Below, piece after piece: positions 18,341 to 27,524 of a stretch of 64,000 bases of DNA (its first letter is position 1; every line of letters begins with the position of its first letter). The DNA is from Rhizobium sp. (GTDB lineage: Bacteria; Pseudomonadota; Gammaproteobacteria; Burkholderiales; Thiobacillaceae), in assembly GCA_019459285.1 (NCBI GenBank), contig JAIBEL010000048.1, forward strand, positions 62,001 to 126,000, given 5' to 3'. The notes under the pieces are model-generated. The model saw nothing but the letters and a program-made list of their open reading frames with translations. It was not told the DNA's origin and ran no database searches. The position numbers and the translations under genes were made by a program.

Positions 18341-18774
18341 ACGCACGTGCGGTTGTCGCCGGCGACACGTTCGAACTTCGCTATGCGCTACGCCCACGTG
18401 GCGGCAACGACATCGTCTCCAACTTCGACGACGCCGGCCCGGAGATCCTCACGCTCGGCGACGGCACCCTGGCGCCGATGCTGGAACAGTGGCTGATCGA
18501 TCTCGTTCCCGGCGAACGCCACGTATTCCTGCTCGACCCCTGGCAGGCCTTCGGCACCAGCCAGCCCGACCTGGTCCAGATGCTGCCCAAAACGGACCTG
18601 CCCACCGATATGGAATTCGCGGCCGACCAGCTGGTCGAATTCGCCATGCCCAACGGCCAGACGCTGGCCGGCCGCATCCTGGAAATCGGCGACGATGCGG
18701 TGAAGGTCGACTTCAACCACCTGCTCGCCGATCTGTCCGTCGAATTCGAAGTGGAAATCGTCCGCATCCTGTGA
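18337..18774 (+). CDS. fkpB: FKBP-type peptidyl-prolyl isomerase (SlpA-type)
   Basis: A 145-residue FKBP of the SlpA/FkpB subtype with the inserted chaperone flap: [32 protein letters not shown], and the flap around [13 protein letters not shown]. It isomerises Xaa-Pro bonds and has chaperone activity. The start overlaps the lspA stop (ATGA). The ileS-lspA-fkpB-ispH order is shared with many proteobacteria. Confidence 0.94.
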   Translation: MNARAVVAGDTFELRYALRPRGGNDIVSNFDDAGPEILTLGDGTLAPMLEQWLIDLVPGERHVFLLDPWQAFGTSQPDLVQMLPKTDLPTDMEFAADQLVEFAMPNGQTLAGRILEIGDDAVKVDFNHLLADLSVEFEVEIVRIL

Positions 18775-18787
18775 CCCTGGAACACCC

Positions 18788-19717
18788 ATGACCCCCACCA
18801 TTCTTCTCGCCAACCCGCGCGGCTTCTGTGCCGGCGTCGATCGCGCCATCGCCATCGTCGAGCGTGCGCTGGAAAAGTTCGGCGCACCGATCTACGTGCG
18901 TCACGAAGTCGTCCACAACACCTTCGTCGTCAACGACCTCAAGGCCAAGGGCGCCATCTTCGTCGAGGAACTTGCGGAAGTGCCCGCCGGGGCCACCGTC
19001 ATCTTCAGCGCCCACGGCGTGTCGCAGGCAGTGCGTGCCGAAGCCGAGGCACGCGGCCTCAACGTGTTCGACGCCACCTGCCCGCTGGTCACCAAGGTCC
19101 ACGTCGAAGTCAGCAAGATGCGCGAAAAGGGATTCGAGATCGTGATGATCGGCCATAGAGGCCATCCCGAAGTCGAGGGCACGCTGGGCCAGTCGAACGG
19201 CGGCATGTACCTGGTCGAAACGCCGGAGGATGTCGCCAGCCTGCAGGTCTGCGATCCCGACAAGCTCGCCTATGTCACCCAGACCACGCTATCGGTTGAT
19301 GATGCCGCGCGTGTAGTCGACGCCTTGCGTGCACGCTTCCCTAACATCACCGGACCGAAGAAGGACGACATCTGCTACGCCACGCAGAACCGTCAGGATG
19401 CGGTCAAGAAACTCGCCGCGGAAAGCGATGTGGTGATCGTGGTGGGGTCACCGAACAGTTCCAATTCGAACCGCTTGCGGGAAGTGGCAGAAAACCTCGG
19501 TGTGCCGGCCTACCTCGTGGATGGCGCAGCGGATATCGACCCCGCCTGGGTCGAAGGCAAGCAGCGCGTTGGCATTTCGGCCGGCGCCTCAGCCCCCGAA
19601 ATCCTCGTCGAAGCGGTGATCGATCGCCTGAAAAAGCTCGGGGCCACCGAAGTGGCCCCGCTGCAGGGTTTGCAGGAGAAAGTTAACTTCCCGCTGCCGA
19701 AAGAACTGCTCTCATAG
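18788..19717 (+). CDS. ispH: 4-hydroxy-3-methylbut-2-enyl diphosphate reductase
   Basis: A 309-residue iron-sulfur enzyme that makes IPP and DMAPP in the last step of the MEP isoprenoid pathway. The three cluster cysteines are C14 (RGFCAGV), C98 (DATCPLV) and C196 ([10 protein letters not shown]). The catalytic glutamate region [10 protein letters not shown] is present. It is the last gene of the core cluster and converges with the pilin gene across a 7-base gap. Confidence 0.97.
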   Translation: MTPTILLANPRGFCAGVDRAIAIVERALEKFGAPIYVRHEVVHNTFVVNDLKAKGAIFVEELAEVPAGATVIFSAHGVSQAVRAEAEARGLNVFDATCPLVTKVHVEVSKMREKGFEIVMIGHRGHPEVEGTLGQSNGGMYLVETPEDVASLQVCDPDKLAYVTQTTLSVDDAARVVDALRARFPNITGPKKDDICYATQNRQDAVKKLAAESDVVIVVGSPNSSNSNRLREVAENLGVPAYLVDGAADIDPAWVEGKQRVGISAGASAPEILVEAVIDRLKKLGATEVAPLQGLQEKVNFPLPKELLS

Positions 19718-19724
19718 CGGCCCG

Positions 19725-20204
19725 TCATTTCCAGCAGGTCTGGGCCGTGCCTGTCCCGCCGCTGATCCCCTGATTACCCAGTTGATCCAGCGTGAACGTT
19801 CCGCACTCTGCGTCATTAAGCTGTGATCCGGCCCGCGCAGCCTGAAGCGTATAGGTCGTTGCTGTCACTGCATTGATGCTCAGATCATAGTAGTGGTTGC
19901 TGGTATCGGGCACCGGTACGCTTGCGCCAGCCGGGTAGCCCAAGGCAGCAAGCGTTGTTCCATAGACATTGTTCGTGGTGAAGAACCGCTCCTGGCGGCT
20001 CGCCATGTCATGCAAGGCCGTCTTCGCCGCAGTGCGATGCGAGCGGAGGACGTATTGCGTATAGGATGGGTAGGCAATCGCGGCCAATATCGCGACGATG
20101 ACCACCGTTATCATCACCTCGATGAGCGTAACGCCCCGCTCGCGAGCATACGCGCGCCCATCGAGCGAAGCCCTACCCCTGGGATTTTTCGGTTTCTTGT
20201 TCAT
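19725..20204 (-). CDS. pilE: Type IV pilin-like protein (PilE-type)
   Basis: A 159-residue prepilin. It has a long basic leader, the cleavage motif RERG|VTLIEVMITVVIVAIL with glutamate at mature position 5, and then a C-terminal cysteine pair (AECGTF, TCWK) like the disulfide loop of pilins. ATG 20204 has GGAAGGA upstream. It is the last gene of the operon after pilY1. By position it resembles the minor pilin PilE of Pseudomonas rather than the major subunit. Confidence 0.88.
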   Translation of the reverse strand: MNKKPKNPRGRASLDGRAYARERGVTLIEVMITVVIVAILAAIAYPSYTQYVLRSHRTAAKTALHDMASRQERFFTTNNVYGTTLAALGYPAGASVPVPDTSNHYYDLSINAVTATTYTLQAARAGSQLNDAECGTFTLDQLGNQGISGGTGTAQTCWK

Positions 20205-20262
20205 GTAGTGCATTCCTTCCCAGGGCGCAGGGCCCTGATCCAATTACTCCGCTCGACCCGGA

Positions 20263-23200
20263 TCAACGCAGCTGCACCCAGGTAGCCCGCCCACCCACGC
20301 CGCCACCCGGCGGGTTGATGGGCGCAACCTTACCAGTGCCGCCTGCGGTCTGGTTGACCATGTAGGGTTGGCCGCCATAGGTCACAATACTGGGCGTACC
20401 CACTGCATTCTGGGCCATGCCGGATACAACCTGGCCATTGATGGTGACGAAATTCCCCGACGGATTCGCAAAGAACGACCCCTGCATCGCCCCGCCAGTC
20501 GCGGGATCCAGAGCCATGGTGAAACCCGAGCTCGGCTGACTTGAGCACGTCAGGTTCGAGACACTCGACGGGATGAAGGTGTTGACCAGGAATACCCCAA
20601 AGGCGATGGTCGGGTTAAAGACCACCTCCTCCCCCGTCACCGGCAAATCCAGATACCAGCCGTACTTGCTATTGGCCGTCGAGGGCGTGCAGCTCGTGCT
20701 GCCTTTCCAGCACACTGTATTGCTGCTCAGCGTACGGTAGCCCGTCCCGGTCCCGTTATAAGTATTGCCGGCTGCATCATAAGTCCCCGTAACGGTCTGC
20801 TGCTGCAGGGTCGAACGGGTAATGGCCTGTGCCCCGGTCAGGCCGGCATATTGGACATTCGACAGGGAATTCCAGTTCGCCATATCCCAATCCCACACGC
20901 CATAGAGCGTCTGGGTTGCCGGATTGGGCGTCTGGTCGGTGGGCTCCAGCATCTTGCCGGTGCCATATTCCAGCAGGACACGCGGCGGCCCTGAAGGCTG
21001 CGGAACCGCCACCACCTGAATCGCCGTGGTAATGGCCTGAGGGGTGCTGCTGGCATTCGTCGAACTGTACAAAGGCTGAGCCACTCCGCCGCCAAATTTT
21101 GACACGCTCCAAGTCGACGCGGTGTTGCTTGTGACATCAAAGCGCCAGACATTGCCGAACAGATCGCCCGCATACAAATAATCCACCACATGGTCGCCAT
21201 CCAGATCGGCAGAACTCACGTAGGCGATCCCGTCCGGCCGGTTCTGGCCAGTCGGATCATTTGAAGCGCCATACCCCGTATTCAGTTCATAAACGGTCCA
21301 GGCCCCGCTGGTCGCATCGATGCTCGCGATAAAGATGCCGGCCGTACCGTTCTGGCTGTTGTAGCCATTGCCCCAGATGACCGCCCAGTTGCCGTCATGC
21401 ATGCGGCGGATGATCGGCGTGCCATACACGTAGCCCATGTCATCGTAGCAATTCGTGACATTGCTGCACACCAGGGAACTAGCCGACAATTCCTTGATCA
21501 CCAGGCTGCTTGCATTGGTTTCGGAAAAGTTGGCCGGGTCGGTAATGTCCAGAACATACATCGCCTTGCCGCCGCCCCCCAGGCCGCCAGCCAGCCAGGT
21601 GTGCCATTGGTTGCCGTAGAAAAGATCGCTGGCGCCCGGTGTGGCGTCAACAAAGAACTGGTGGTTGTAATTCGGATCCGTGTACTGATTGATCTGAAGC
21701 AAGGCCTCGTTCGGTAGATAGGCCAGGACTTCCTGACCGTCATTGTTGGTGGACTGGTAGGTGCCGGTATTGTCATTCGCGCCGGCACGGAATCCATGCA
21801 GCAGCCCGTCGTTGGCGCCGACATACACAACATGGGTACGGGTCTCCTGCGCAGACATGAACGTGCCATAGGTCTGTGCACTGGCCGAATTTTCCGGGAG
21901 GGTCGCAGCGGTATAGAGCTGGTCGCTCCAGGTGTTGGGAAATGAGAGCGCGGGTGGCCCAACCCAGACCGGGCTGGAGTTGACGATGTCCCCCAGCACG
22001 CTCGAACGGGCACGCAGTAAGGGGGCGCTGGTCCCTTCATTACTGCGCCCGCCGCGCAGATAATCCAGACGGATCGCGCCCTGGCTGTCGCTGCCGTTCA
22101 GCAGGGTCTGCTGCGGACCGCTCAGGTTGGTCCACTGAAAGGGAATACCCTGACTACCGTCCCAGCTGAGGATGGCCCGGCTCGCAGGCCCCTGAACCGT
22201 CACACTCACGTTTGCGACCCCCTGGGCATTGGTGCCCATCGACGGACAGGCGCCGCCCGTCAACACGCAGGACGCGTTCCAGTTCGCCGTACTGCCGATC
22301 GTCAGTGCGCCGCTCCCGTTGACCACCAGCGGATCCGCCGCCAGTTCACCCCACCACCCGCTGGGGTGATAACTCGCCAGGTAGGCCTGGGTCCCCGATT
22401 TGACCTGGCCGGCTTGTTGGGTGTTGATCGAAACGGCACTGGAGGCCTGGGTGGCGTTTACGATGTTGGTCAGGGTGCTCGCCAGAGAATTGGCAAAGTC
22501 GACCGGATCGGATGCGCTCAGGTAGCCACCGTGTCCGTTGATACCGGCATGCCATAGATCATCGATCCGGTTCCCGACACTGGAGCTTGGATCTCCCCAC
22601 GACTTGGTACCTGTTTGCAGGGCACTAAGGTCCCCCGGGAAATTCAAGCTACCCTGCACCCCCAAGCCCACCGCAAACGTATTCATGTGCTGCCAGAAGC
22701 CCGGATCCTGGCCGTTGGTCGGCACATTGTTATCCATGCCTGTGCCAGTCTGGAGATCGTTCATCCAGTAGTACATCGCCACATCGGCCAAGGTATCGGA
22801 ATAGGTGTCTTTATACGGAGCCGCCTTAGTATATTGATAGCTCTGGCTGTTGGGCCCTGTAATCTGGGGGCCATCGTTACCGTCGGCATTGCCCACACTG
22901 GGACTCGGCGTAGTGCCACTGCCGCTTGACCAGTCGCCATCCGTCACGAACACGGTGTAATTCTGTCGACAGCTCAGATAGCTCGAGCCGCTGTTGACCG
23001 GAGCCGCCGCCTCGGCTGGCGTCATTCCCCAGGGGGCACTAGTGCTCGGGGCGTTTTTAAGCCATTTCCCGACGTTTCCCAAAGCACGACGCGAGGGTGT
23101 ACCCGAATTTGGAACGGGCTGCTCATACAAAGTCTTGAGAAACGTTTCCCGTTGATTCGTCCCGCCCGTACTGGTGTCAAAGTTATTGGTCGTCGTGTAA

Positions 23201-24339
23201 ATTGGTGTCCCGCTGTTATCGTTGAGTGTTGCAAAATTCACTCGGAAATCCGTCGGCAGTTTCATGAACGCCTGGGATGTACCCGCCAGCGCCATCAGGT
23301 TGTGCGAACGGTAATACTGATACCAGTTGGCGAAGTTCTGCATCTCCTTCGCATAGGTTCGCACGGTCTGGTTGCCGCTGGCATCAACGTAAACATAGTC
23401 CCCTGATGAATTCAGGTAGGTTGTGTTGTTTGCCGGCGTTGTGGGCAAAGTGGGGGGTGGGGTACAGCGATAATACGTCGTGCCTCCGGATGAAACCGTA
23501 CTATTGCTCGCGACGCCACTGGAGTTGCTTGTAGGCGATGCAGTGGGTGGGCAGATCTGGACGAACTGGTAAGAACCGATACTCCCATTCGAACCTCCCT
23601 GGTAGTTTGCATAGACCGCCGGCCAGAAGCCGTCCCGGGATTTGCTTCCAAAGGTGGTGGTGATTCCGGCGACATAACCGTTGTTGGCGGTGTTGTTCGA
23701 ACTGCTGGTGCCATCATTCCAGACATTGAGCGCACGCCATCCGGCACCTTGATTAGCCGGGTTGAGATAGGCCTGGTTGGGATTGGCATCGGACATAAGC
23801 CACAGATTGACATTGCTGTCCCAATGGCAGGAAATGCTTGCCGGATTACTCGAAAATGGGACGGTATAACCCGTCCCCGTGGAACTCTCGGGATAGGATC
23901 CCGCGCAAGCCCAGGGCGTGTAGGTGGTCGCCGGATTGTAATAGACAGGATTGATCGCAGCGGAACGATACTGCGCGGCATCGGGATCGCTCGACGAAAA
24001 CGGGAGAGTTGGAAACAGCGCCAATTCATTAACGCCTCCACTACTTGTATATTTATTGGAAAGATAGGGCTGTGAGCTACCGAGAGGATAACCATAGTAG
24101 TATTTTTCAACATTACCCTTTGTACCGATGAACTCGAACTGCATCGAGCCGGAATCGTCCAGCAGGTAGATGAGGTTGGGAGCGATATTCTGCGCCGCCG
24201 AAGTTGCCGGCGACTGCGCCAGGTTGAGATAGCTGACCGCTGCCCGAGCCGGCGACATGCCCAGGCAGGCCGCAAGCATGGCAAGTGCCTGCCACGTCAA
24301 AAGACCTGCAAAAACCGGTTTGAGTTTTTTCGCATTCAT
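20263..24339 (-). CDS. pilY1: Type IV pilus tip/assembly protein PilY1
   Basis: A 1358-residue exported protein. The signal peptide spans about residues 1-33. A von Willebrand A-type region begins at about 55, with the MIDAS motif D61-x-S63-x-S65 (LLDDSGSM). The C-terminal third is a PilC-type beta-propeller with a calcium-binding-like loop (DLDGDHVVDYLYAGD). PilY1 proteins act at the pilus tip in adhesion, retraction control and surface sensing. ATG 24339 has GGGAG upstream; the open frame beyond it overlaps pilX and is a shadow. Confidence 0.95.
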   Translation of the reverse strand: MNAKKLKPVFAGLLTWQALAMLAACLGMSPARAAVSYLNLAQSPATSAAQNIAPNLIYLLDDSGSMQFEFIGTKGNVEKYYYGYPLGSSQPYLSNKYTSSGGVNELALFPTLPFSSSDPDAAQYRSAAINPVYYNPATTYTPWACAGSYPESSTGTGYTVPFSSNPASISCHWDSNVNLWLMSDANPNQAYLNPANQGAGWRALNVWNDGTSSSNNTANNGYVAGITTTFGSKSRDGFWPAVYANYQGGSNGSIGSYQFVQICPPTASPTSNSSGVASNSTVSSGGTTYYRCTPPPTLPTTPANNTTYLNSSGDYVYVDASGNQTVRTYAKEMQNFANWYQYYRSHNLMALAGTSQAFMKLPTDFRVNFATLNDNSGTPIYTTTNNFDTSTGGTNQRETFLKTLYEQPVPNSGTPSRRALGNVGKWLKNAPSTSAPWGMTPAEAAAPVNSGSSYLSCRQNYTVFVTDGDWSSGSGTTPSPSVGNADGNDGPQITGPNSQSYQYTKAAPYKDTYSDTLADVAMYYWMNDLQTGTGMDNNVPTNGQDPGFWQHMNTFAVGLGVQGSLNFPGDLSALQTGTKSWGDPSSSVGNRIDDLWHAGINGHGGYLSASDPVDFANSLASTLTNIVNATQASSAVSINTQQAGQVKSGTQAYLASYHPSGWWGELAADPLVVNGSGALTIGSTANWNASCVLTGGACPSMGTNAQGVANVSVTVQGPASRAILSWDGSQGIPFQWTNLSGPQQTLLNGSDSQGAIRLDYLRGGRSNEGTSAPLLRARSSVLGDIVNSSPVWVGPPALSFPNTWSDQLYTAATLPENSASAQTYGTFMSAQETRTHVVYVGANDGLLHGFRAGANDNTGTYQSTNNDGQEVLAYLPNEALLQINQYTDPNYNHQFFVDATPGASDLFYGNQWHTWLAGGLGGGGKAMYVLDITDPANFSETNASSLVIKELSASSLVCSNVTNCYDDMGYVYGTPIIRRMHDGNWAVIWGNGYNSQNGTAGIFIASIDATSGAWTVYELNTGYGASNDPTGQNRPDGIAYVSSADLDGDHVVDYLYAGDLFGNVWRFDVTSNTASTWSVSKFGGGVAQPLYSSTNASSTPQAITTAIQVVAVPQPSGPPRVLLEYGTGKMLEPTDQTPNPATQTLYGVWDWDMANWNSLSNVQYAGLTGAQAITRSTLQQQTVTGTYDAAGNTYNGTGTGYRTLSSNTVCWKGSTSCTPSTANSKYGWYLDLPVTGEEVVFNPTIAFGVFLVNTFIPSSVSNLTCSSQPSSGFTMALDPATGGAMQGSFFANPSGNFVTINGQVVSGMAQNAVGTPSIVTYGGQPYMVNQTAGGTGKVAPINPPGGGVGGRATWVQLR

Positions 24340-24368
24340 TGCGGTACTCCCTAGATATGTCGAACGGC

Positions 24369-24974
24369 TTAAGGTCCGGTGAGGGGCTTGACGCCGGTAC
24401 TGATGATGTAGGTGCTTTGTAGGACGGCCACCGCGGCGGAGTTGCCACCCCAGCCAATTGCCGTGATGCGGTAGAGGGAGCCGGTGCCGCCGGATGCCAG
24501 GCCTAGGTACTGGATATAAAATTGCGGCGCCCGAAAGTAGGTCCCCACGCCTCCACCAGCATTGATAGCCATATACGCCGGGTTGGGGTTGTAGTTCACC
24601 CCCACCGCCCACGGGGTGACGGTCGTTGCGGTGGCGGGGATAGCTGTGTTGCACACGACAGGGGTGGTCGACGCCGCTGCGCAGGCCCCTGTCGCGACGC
24701 CGGTCGTGGCATTGGTGCCCTGCGTCAACCACCATTCCGCGTAGTTGATCGCAGCTTGCGCGGCATCCACGGCGCGCGTCTTTTCCCGCAGGTTGCCTGC
24801 CATGATTTCCTGCAGGCCGAAGCTGCGGAACATGCTGACCGCGAGGATCGTCAGCACGACCAGCAGGATCATACTGACGACCAGCACATAGCCAGCTTCC
24901 TTGCGTCGCGCTGCATGGGGGTCTGGCAAGCGCGCAAAGCCAGTCCGGGCAGAGGTAAATGCAGGCTTTTTCAT
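24369..24974 (-). CDS. pilX: Type IV pilus minor protein PilX
   Basis: A 201-residue prepilin-like protein. A basic leader is followed by EAGYVLVVSMILLVVLTILA, a hydrophobic helix, then GNLREKTRAVDAAQAAINYAEWWL, the PilX hallmark region. It belongs to the minor-pilin priming complex together with PilV, PilW, PilE and FimU. The start overlaps the pilW stop (ATGA). Confidence 0.92.
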   Translation of the reverse strand: MKKPAFTSARTGFARLPDPHAARRKEAGYVLVVSMILLVVLTILAVSMFRSFGLQEIMAGNLREKTRAVDAAQAAINYAEWWLTQGTNATTGVATGACAAASTTPVVCNTAIPATATTVTPWAVGVNYNPNPAYMAINAGGGVGTYFRAPQFYIQYLGLASGGTGSLYRITAIGWGGNSAAVAVLQSTYIISTGVKPLTGP

Positions 24975-25669
24975 ATCTTGTTCATCACCGGCACTATTTT
25001 TGTAAAGGTGAAAGGATTCGCCGCCTGCCCGGCCAACGGATTCTGGAAGGTCAAGGTGATGCGGACCGATTTCACGTTGTTCCAGTTGGGCACCAACGCC
25101 GCGGTAAAGTATTGAGTGGCCGAGCCCGAACCCGTGGTATCGACGCCATAGAGTACTTGCATGTCCGACACGCCGGTGACCAGAGGCTGGGGGTTGGCCC
25201 CGTTGACCGCGCACCGCAAGGTATTGCCACTAATGTCGAATACATTGTCTACGAGAACATTTGCGCCTGATGTATTGGCGCCCCCATTGCAGCTCCCTAT
25301 TCCGTCCCCTGAAGCCGTCACGAAGCGGGCCCTGACCGTGTCAGGCGCGGCACCGCCCTCCGTACCGCTCACCGCTTGCCCATTAAGAGGATAAGGATTA
25401 GCAGGATATGTTCCTGAGCCTGGAAGCGATGCGGCAGCCGTGGTGGTGAGCGGGTCGGGGAAGTAACCGCCTATCTGGATCACGTTGGTCAGCATGAACA
25501 TGGCCAGACGTTCGTTATCCTGCAGATTGGACAAGCCCTGCTGGTCCCCGTAAGTCGACCGAGTGGTGATGAAAATCGTCCCGATGCCGAGCAGCAGGAA
25601 CAAGGCGATCACCATGGACACCATGATTTCCACCAACCCGATACCGCTCTGGCGCTTGATGTTCATCAT
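24971..25669 (-). CDS. pilW: Type IV pilus minor pilin PilW
   Basis: A 232-residue prepilin: QSG|IGLVEIMVSMVIALFLLLG, with glutamate at mature position 5, followed by the PilW-type STYGDQQGLSNLQDNERLA and a large variable C-terminal domain. It is part of the minor-pilin initiation complex. It overlaps the stop of pilV and the start of pilX by ATGA junctions. Confidence 0.93.
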   Translation of the reverse strand: MMNIKRQSGIGLVEIMVSMVIALFLLLGIGTIFITTRSTYGDQQGLSNLQDNERLAMFMLTNVIQIGGYFPDPLTTTAAASLPGSGTYPANPYPLNGQAVSGTEGGAAPDTVRARFVTASGDGIGSCNGGANTSGANVLVDNVFDISGNTLRCAVNGANPQPLVTGVSDMQVLYGVDTTGSGSATQYFTAALVPNWNNVKSVRITLTFQNPLAGQAANPFTFTKIVPVMNKI

Positions 25670-26208
25670 GGCTGCACCACCATCGAATAGGTCTGCTGTT
25701 GGGCTGTCCCCGTAGCCAGCGCTCCAGCCTCGGTTCCGGTGGCGGCATTCAGTGCGACGTTCTTCTCCTGCCAGATCACGTTGATGGTGCAGGTGATGGG
25801 CGTGCCGACAACGTTGGTGCAGTTAATCACCCCATTCCCTCCGGGCAAGAGATTTTGCAGCGCCGTTCCCCACTGTTTCAGATCCCAGCTGGCCATTTGC
25901 ACAGGTGTACAGACCGCAGTCGAGCAATCGACAGCCTGTCCATTCAGGGTGGCGTCACCGAGCACGGCCCCGTTGACGGTCGTGGTCACCAGCGAACCAT
26001 TCGTCCAATAGGCTTCATTGGCCTGCATCGCCGAGGCCAGGCTGGCGGCCTGAAGGGCCGCCAGGCTCTGGACCCGGGCGATACTGGTGTTGTTGATCGC
26101 CAAAGCCTGCATGCCGGCAATCCCCAACAATCCGATGGAAATCACCAGCAGGGCAATCAACACCTCGAGCAGGGTGAAGCCCGCTTGGCGGGAAACATGG
26201 TTGATCAT
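25666..26208 (-). CDS. pilV: Type IV pilus minor pilin PilV
   Basis: A 180-residue prepilin: RQAG|FTLLEVLIALLVISIGLLG, with the PilV-type GMQALAINNTSIARVQSLAALQAASLA. ATG 26208 overlaps the stop of the upstream FimT gene. Cysteines C94 and C99 (DCSTAVC) and a later pair suggest disulfides. Confidence 0.93.
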   Translation of the reverse strand: MINHVSRQAGFTLLEVLIALLVISIGLLGIAGMQALAINNTSIARVQSLAALQAASLASAMQANEAYWTNGSLVTTTVNGAVLGDATLNGQAVDCSTAVCTPVQMASWDLKQWGTALQNLLPGGNGVINCTNVVGTPITCTINVIWQEKNVALNAATGTEAGALATGTAQQQTYSMVVQP

Positions 26209-26666
26209 GGGCACGCCCCCTGTTTGTTCAGCGTAAGCTGGCCCACCGCGGAGACTACGACGCACTTTCTGAACGCCACGTTATTGGCCTGATCGTGCAG
26301 CGTCAGCGTGGTAGCGTTGGCCGTAAACCCGTTGCGATCGTAGGTGATGACTCCCAAGCCCGCAATGAGGGTATCGCCGCCCTGGAACGCCTGCTGCTGC
26401 TTGAGTGTTCCATTTGCATCCGCCACTACCCACCCGCTTTCCCAGTTATTGCCGTTGTTGGAGGTGACCGTCACATTCTGGCCCTCTTTGACAGCCGTCG
26501 ACCTTGCATACTGCAAGTGGGTAACGAGCCCGTTGATCTCGGCGCTGATCCTGTTGGATGTCACCAGATTCTGATATGAAGGCACACCGATCGCGGCCAG
26601 GATGGCGATCAGTGCCATCACCACGAGCAATTCGATCAAGGTGAACCCGTCTGACAAGCGACGCAT
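26205..26666 (-). CDS. fimT: FimT/GspH-type minor pseudopilin
   Basis: A 153-residue protein: SDG|FTLIELLVVMALIAILA, then QNLVTSNRISAEINGLVTHLQYARSTAVKEG, the GspH/FimT pattern. It overlaps pilV by ATGA. ATG 26666 has GGGAC upstream, and the longer open frame does not fit a prepilin leader. It may correspond to FimU of Pseudomonas. FimT relatives can bind DNA during natural transformation, which cannot be judged here. Confidence 0.88.
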   Translation of the reverse strand: MRRLSDGFTLIELLVVMALIAILAAIGVPSYQNLVTSNRISAEINGLVTHLQYARSTAVKEGQNVTVTSNNGNNWESGWVVADANGTLKQQQAFQGGDTLIAGLGVITYDRNGFTANATTLTLHDQANNVAFRKCVVVSAVGQLTLNKQGACP

Positions 26667-26910
26667 GTCTGTCCCATTCCTAAAGATGCACTCGTACCCT
26701 ATCTGCCTCTCAACCCCCGCACCACCCTTTTCCGATTGGCGGCGCATTTTCGCGCATGAAAGGTTTCAGAAGCAGACCAGCACGTATTAGCGGTAAAGAT
26801 TGCGGGGACTTGAACGGGAGGGAGGAGTGGGGAATAGGCAATCAAACCGGAAGGCACGGCTACGCCATCCCCACCATGGAACTGACAGGACTTGAGACAA
26901 TTCCGAGAGG

Positions 26911-27435
26911 CTAACAACTTCCCCCTGCGAGACGTATGCGCCCCGTCATGCTCAAAATGACCTGGCGCTCCCTGTGTTCAAGGCACAGCCTGAACGTCCC
27001 GTTGCCCAGGTTGTTGGGGCCCTGGCTCATGCCGTTGGGCAAATAACTCACATAGTTGCTGAAGTTGGTGGTGGCAATACTGGGGCCATTCAACAAATGG
27101 GCCTGCTCGATGCGTAACAGTTCATCTTGCGGGTCCACTACGCCGCGTATCCCCTCATCCTTGAAGATCAGCCAGCCTTGATGCCAACCTGCCGTGAAAT
27201 CACAGGCGGGCATGGGGCCGGCTGGATTCGACGTCTTGCAAACCGTTATCCGAACCCCACGCTTGACCGCTTCGGATCGCGCCAGCTGCAAGCTTGTCAC
27301 CAGATCGTTGGTCACCGCCGCCAATCTATTGCTATTCACCAGAAATCCATAGCCTGGAACCGCAATCGCCAATAAAATCGACCCCACCGCCAGCACAATC
27401 AGCAGTTCCACCAGTGTGAATCCACGCCGTCCCAT
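26911..27435 (-). CDS. FimT/GspH-type minor pseudopilin (second copy)
   Basis: A 174-residue protein: GRRG|FTLVELLIVLAVGSILLAI, then RLAAVTNDLVTSLQLARSEAVKRGV, and a GspH-type C-terminal part with cysteines (KTSNPAGPMPACDF, FRLCLEH, GGSC). ATG 27435 follows GGGAGGGG. It is the first gene of the pilus operon, 244 bases before the next FimT copy. The two share the fold but differ widely in the C-terminal domain. Confidence 0.88.
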   Translation of the reverse strand: MGRRGFTLVELLIVLAVGSILLAIAVPGYGFLVNSNRLAAVTNDLVTSLQLARSEAVKRGVRITVCKTSNPAGPMPACDFTAGWHQGWLIFKDEGIRGVVDPQDELLRIEQAHLLNGPSIATTNFSNYVSYLPNGMSQGPNNLGNGTFRLCLEHRERQVILSMTGRIRLAGGSC

Positions 27436-27472
27436 TTCCCCCTCCCTCGCTTTTTTATATGGGAATGTCAGC

Positions 27473-27502
27473 TTGCCACGCTGTAGACGGCGCATCTATA
27501 CA
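27473..27502 (+). promoter_or_regulatory. Candidate sigma-70 promoter of thiO
   Basis: TTGCCA (27473-27478), an 18-base spacer and TATACA (27497-27502) lie 22 bases before the thiO start codon, in the divergent region shared with the pilus operon. Confidence 0.5.
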
Positions 27503-27524
27503 ACTTTAGTCGTAGGTCCAGCCC

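Noticed and set aside
24340-24735. Upstream extension of the pilY1 frame
   Set aside because: It overlaps pilX and lacks a signal peptide. The ATG at 24339 has a ribosome-binding site and a proper signal sequence.
26667-26910. Possible sigma-54 promoter between the two FimT genes
   Set aside because: The best match (TGGCGTAGCCGTGCC) has 9 rather than 10 bases between GG and GC and lacks TTGC.
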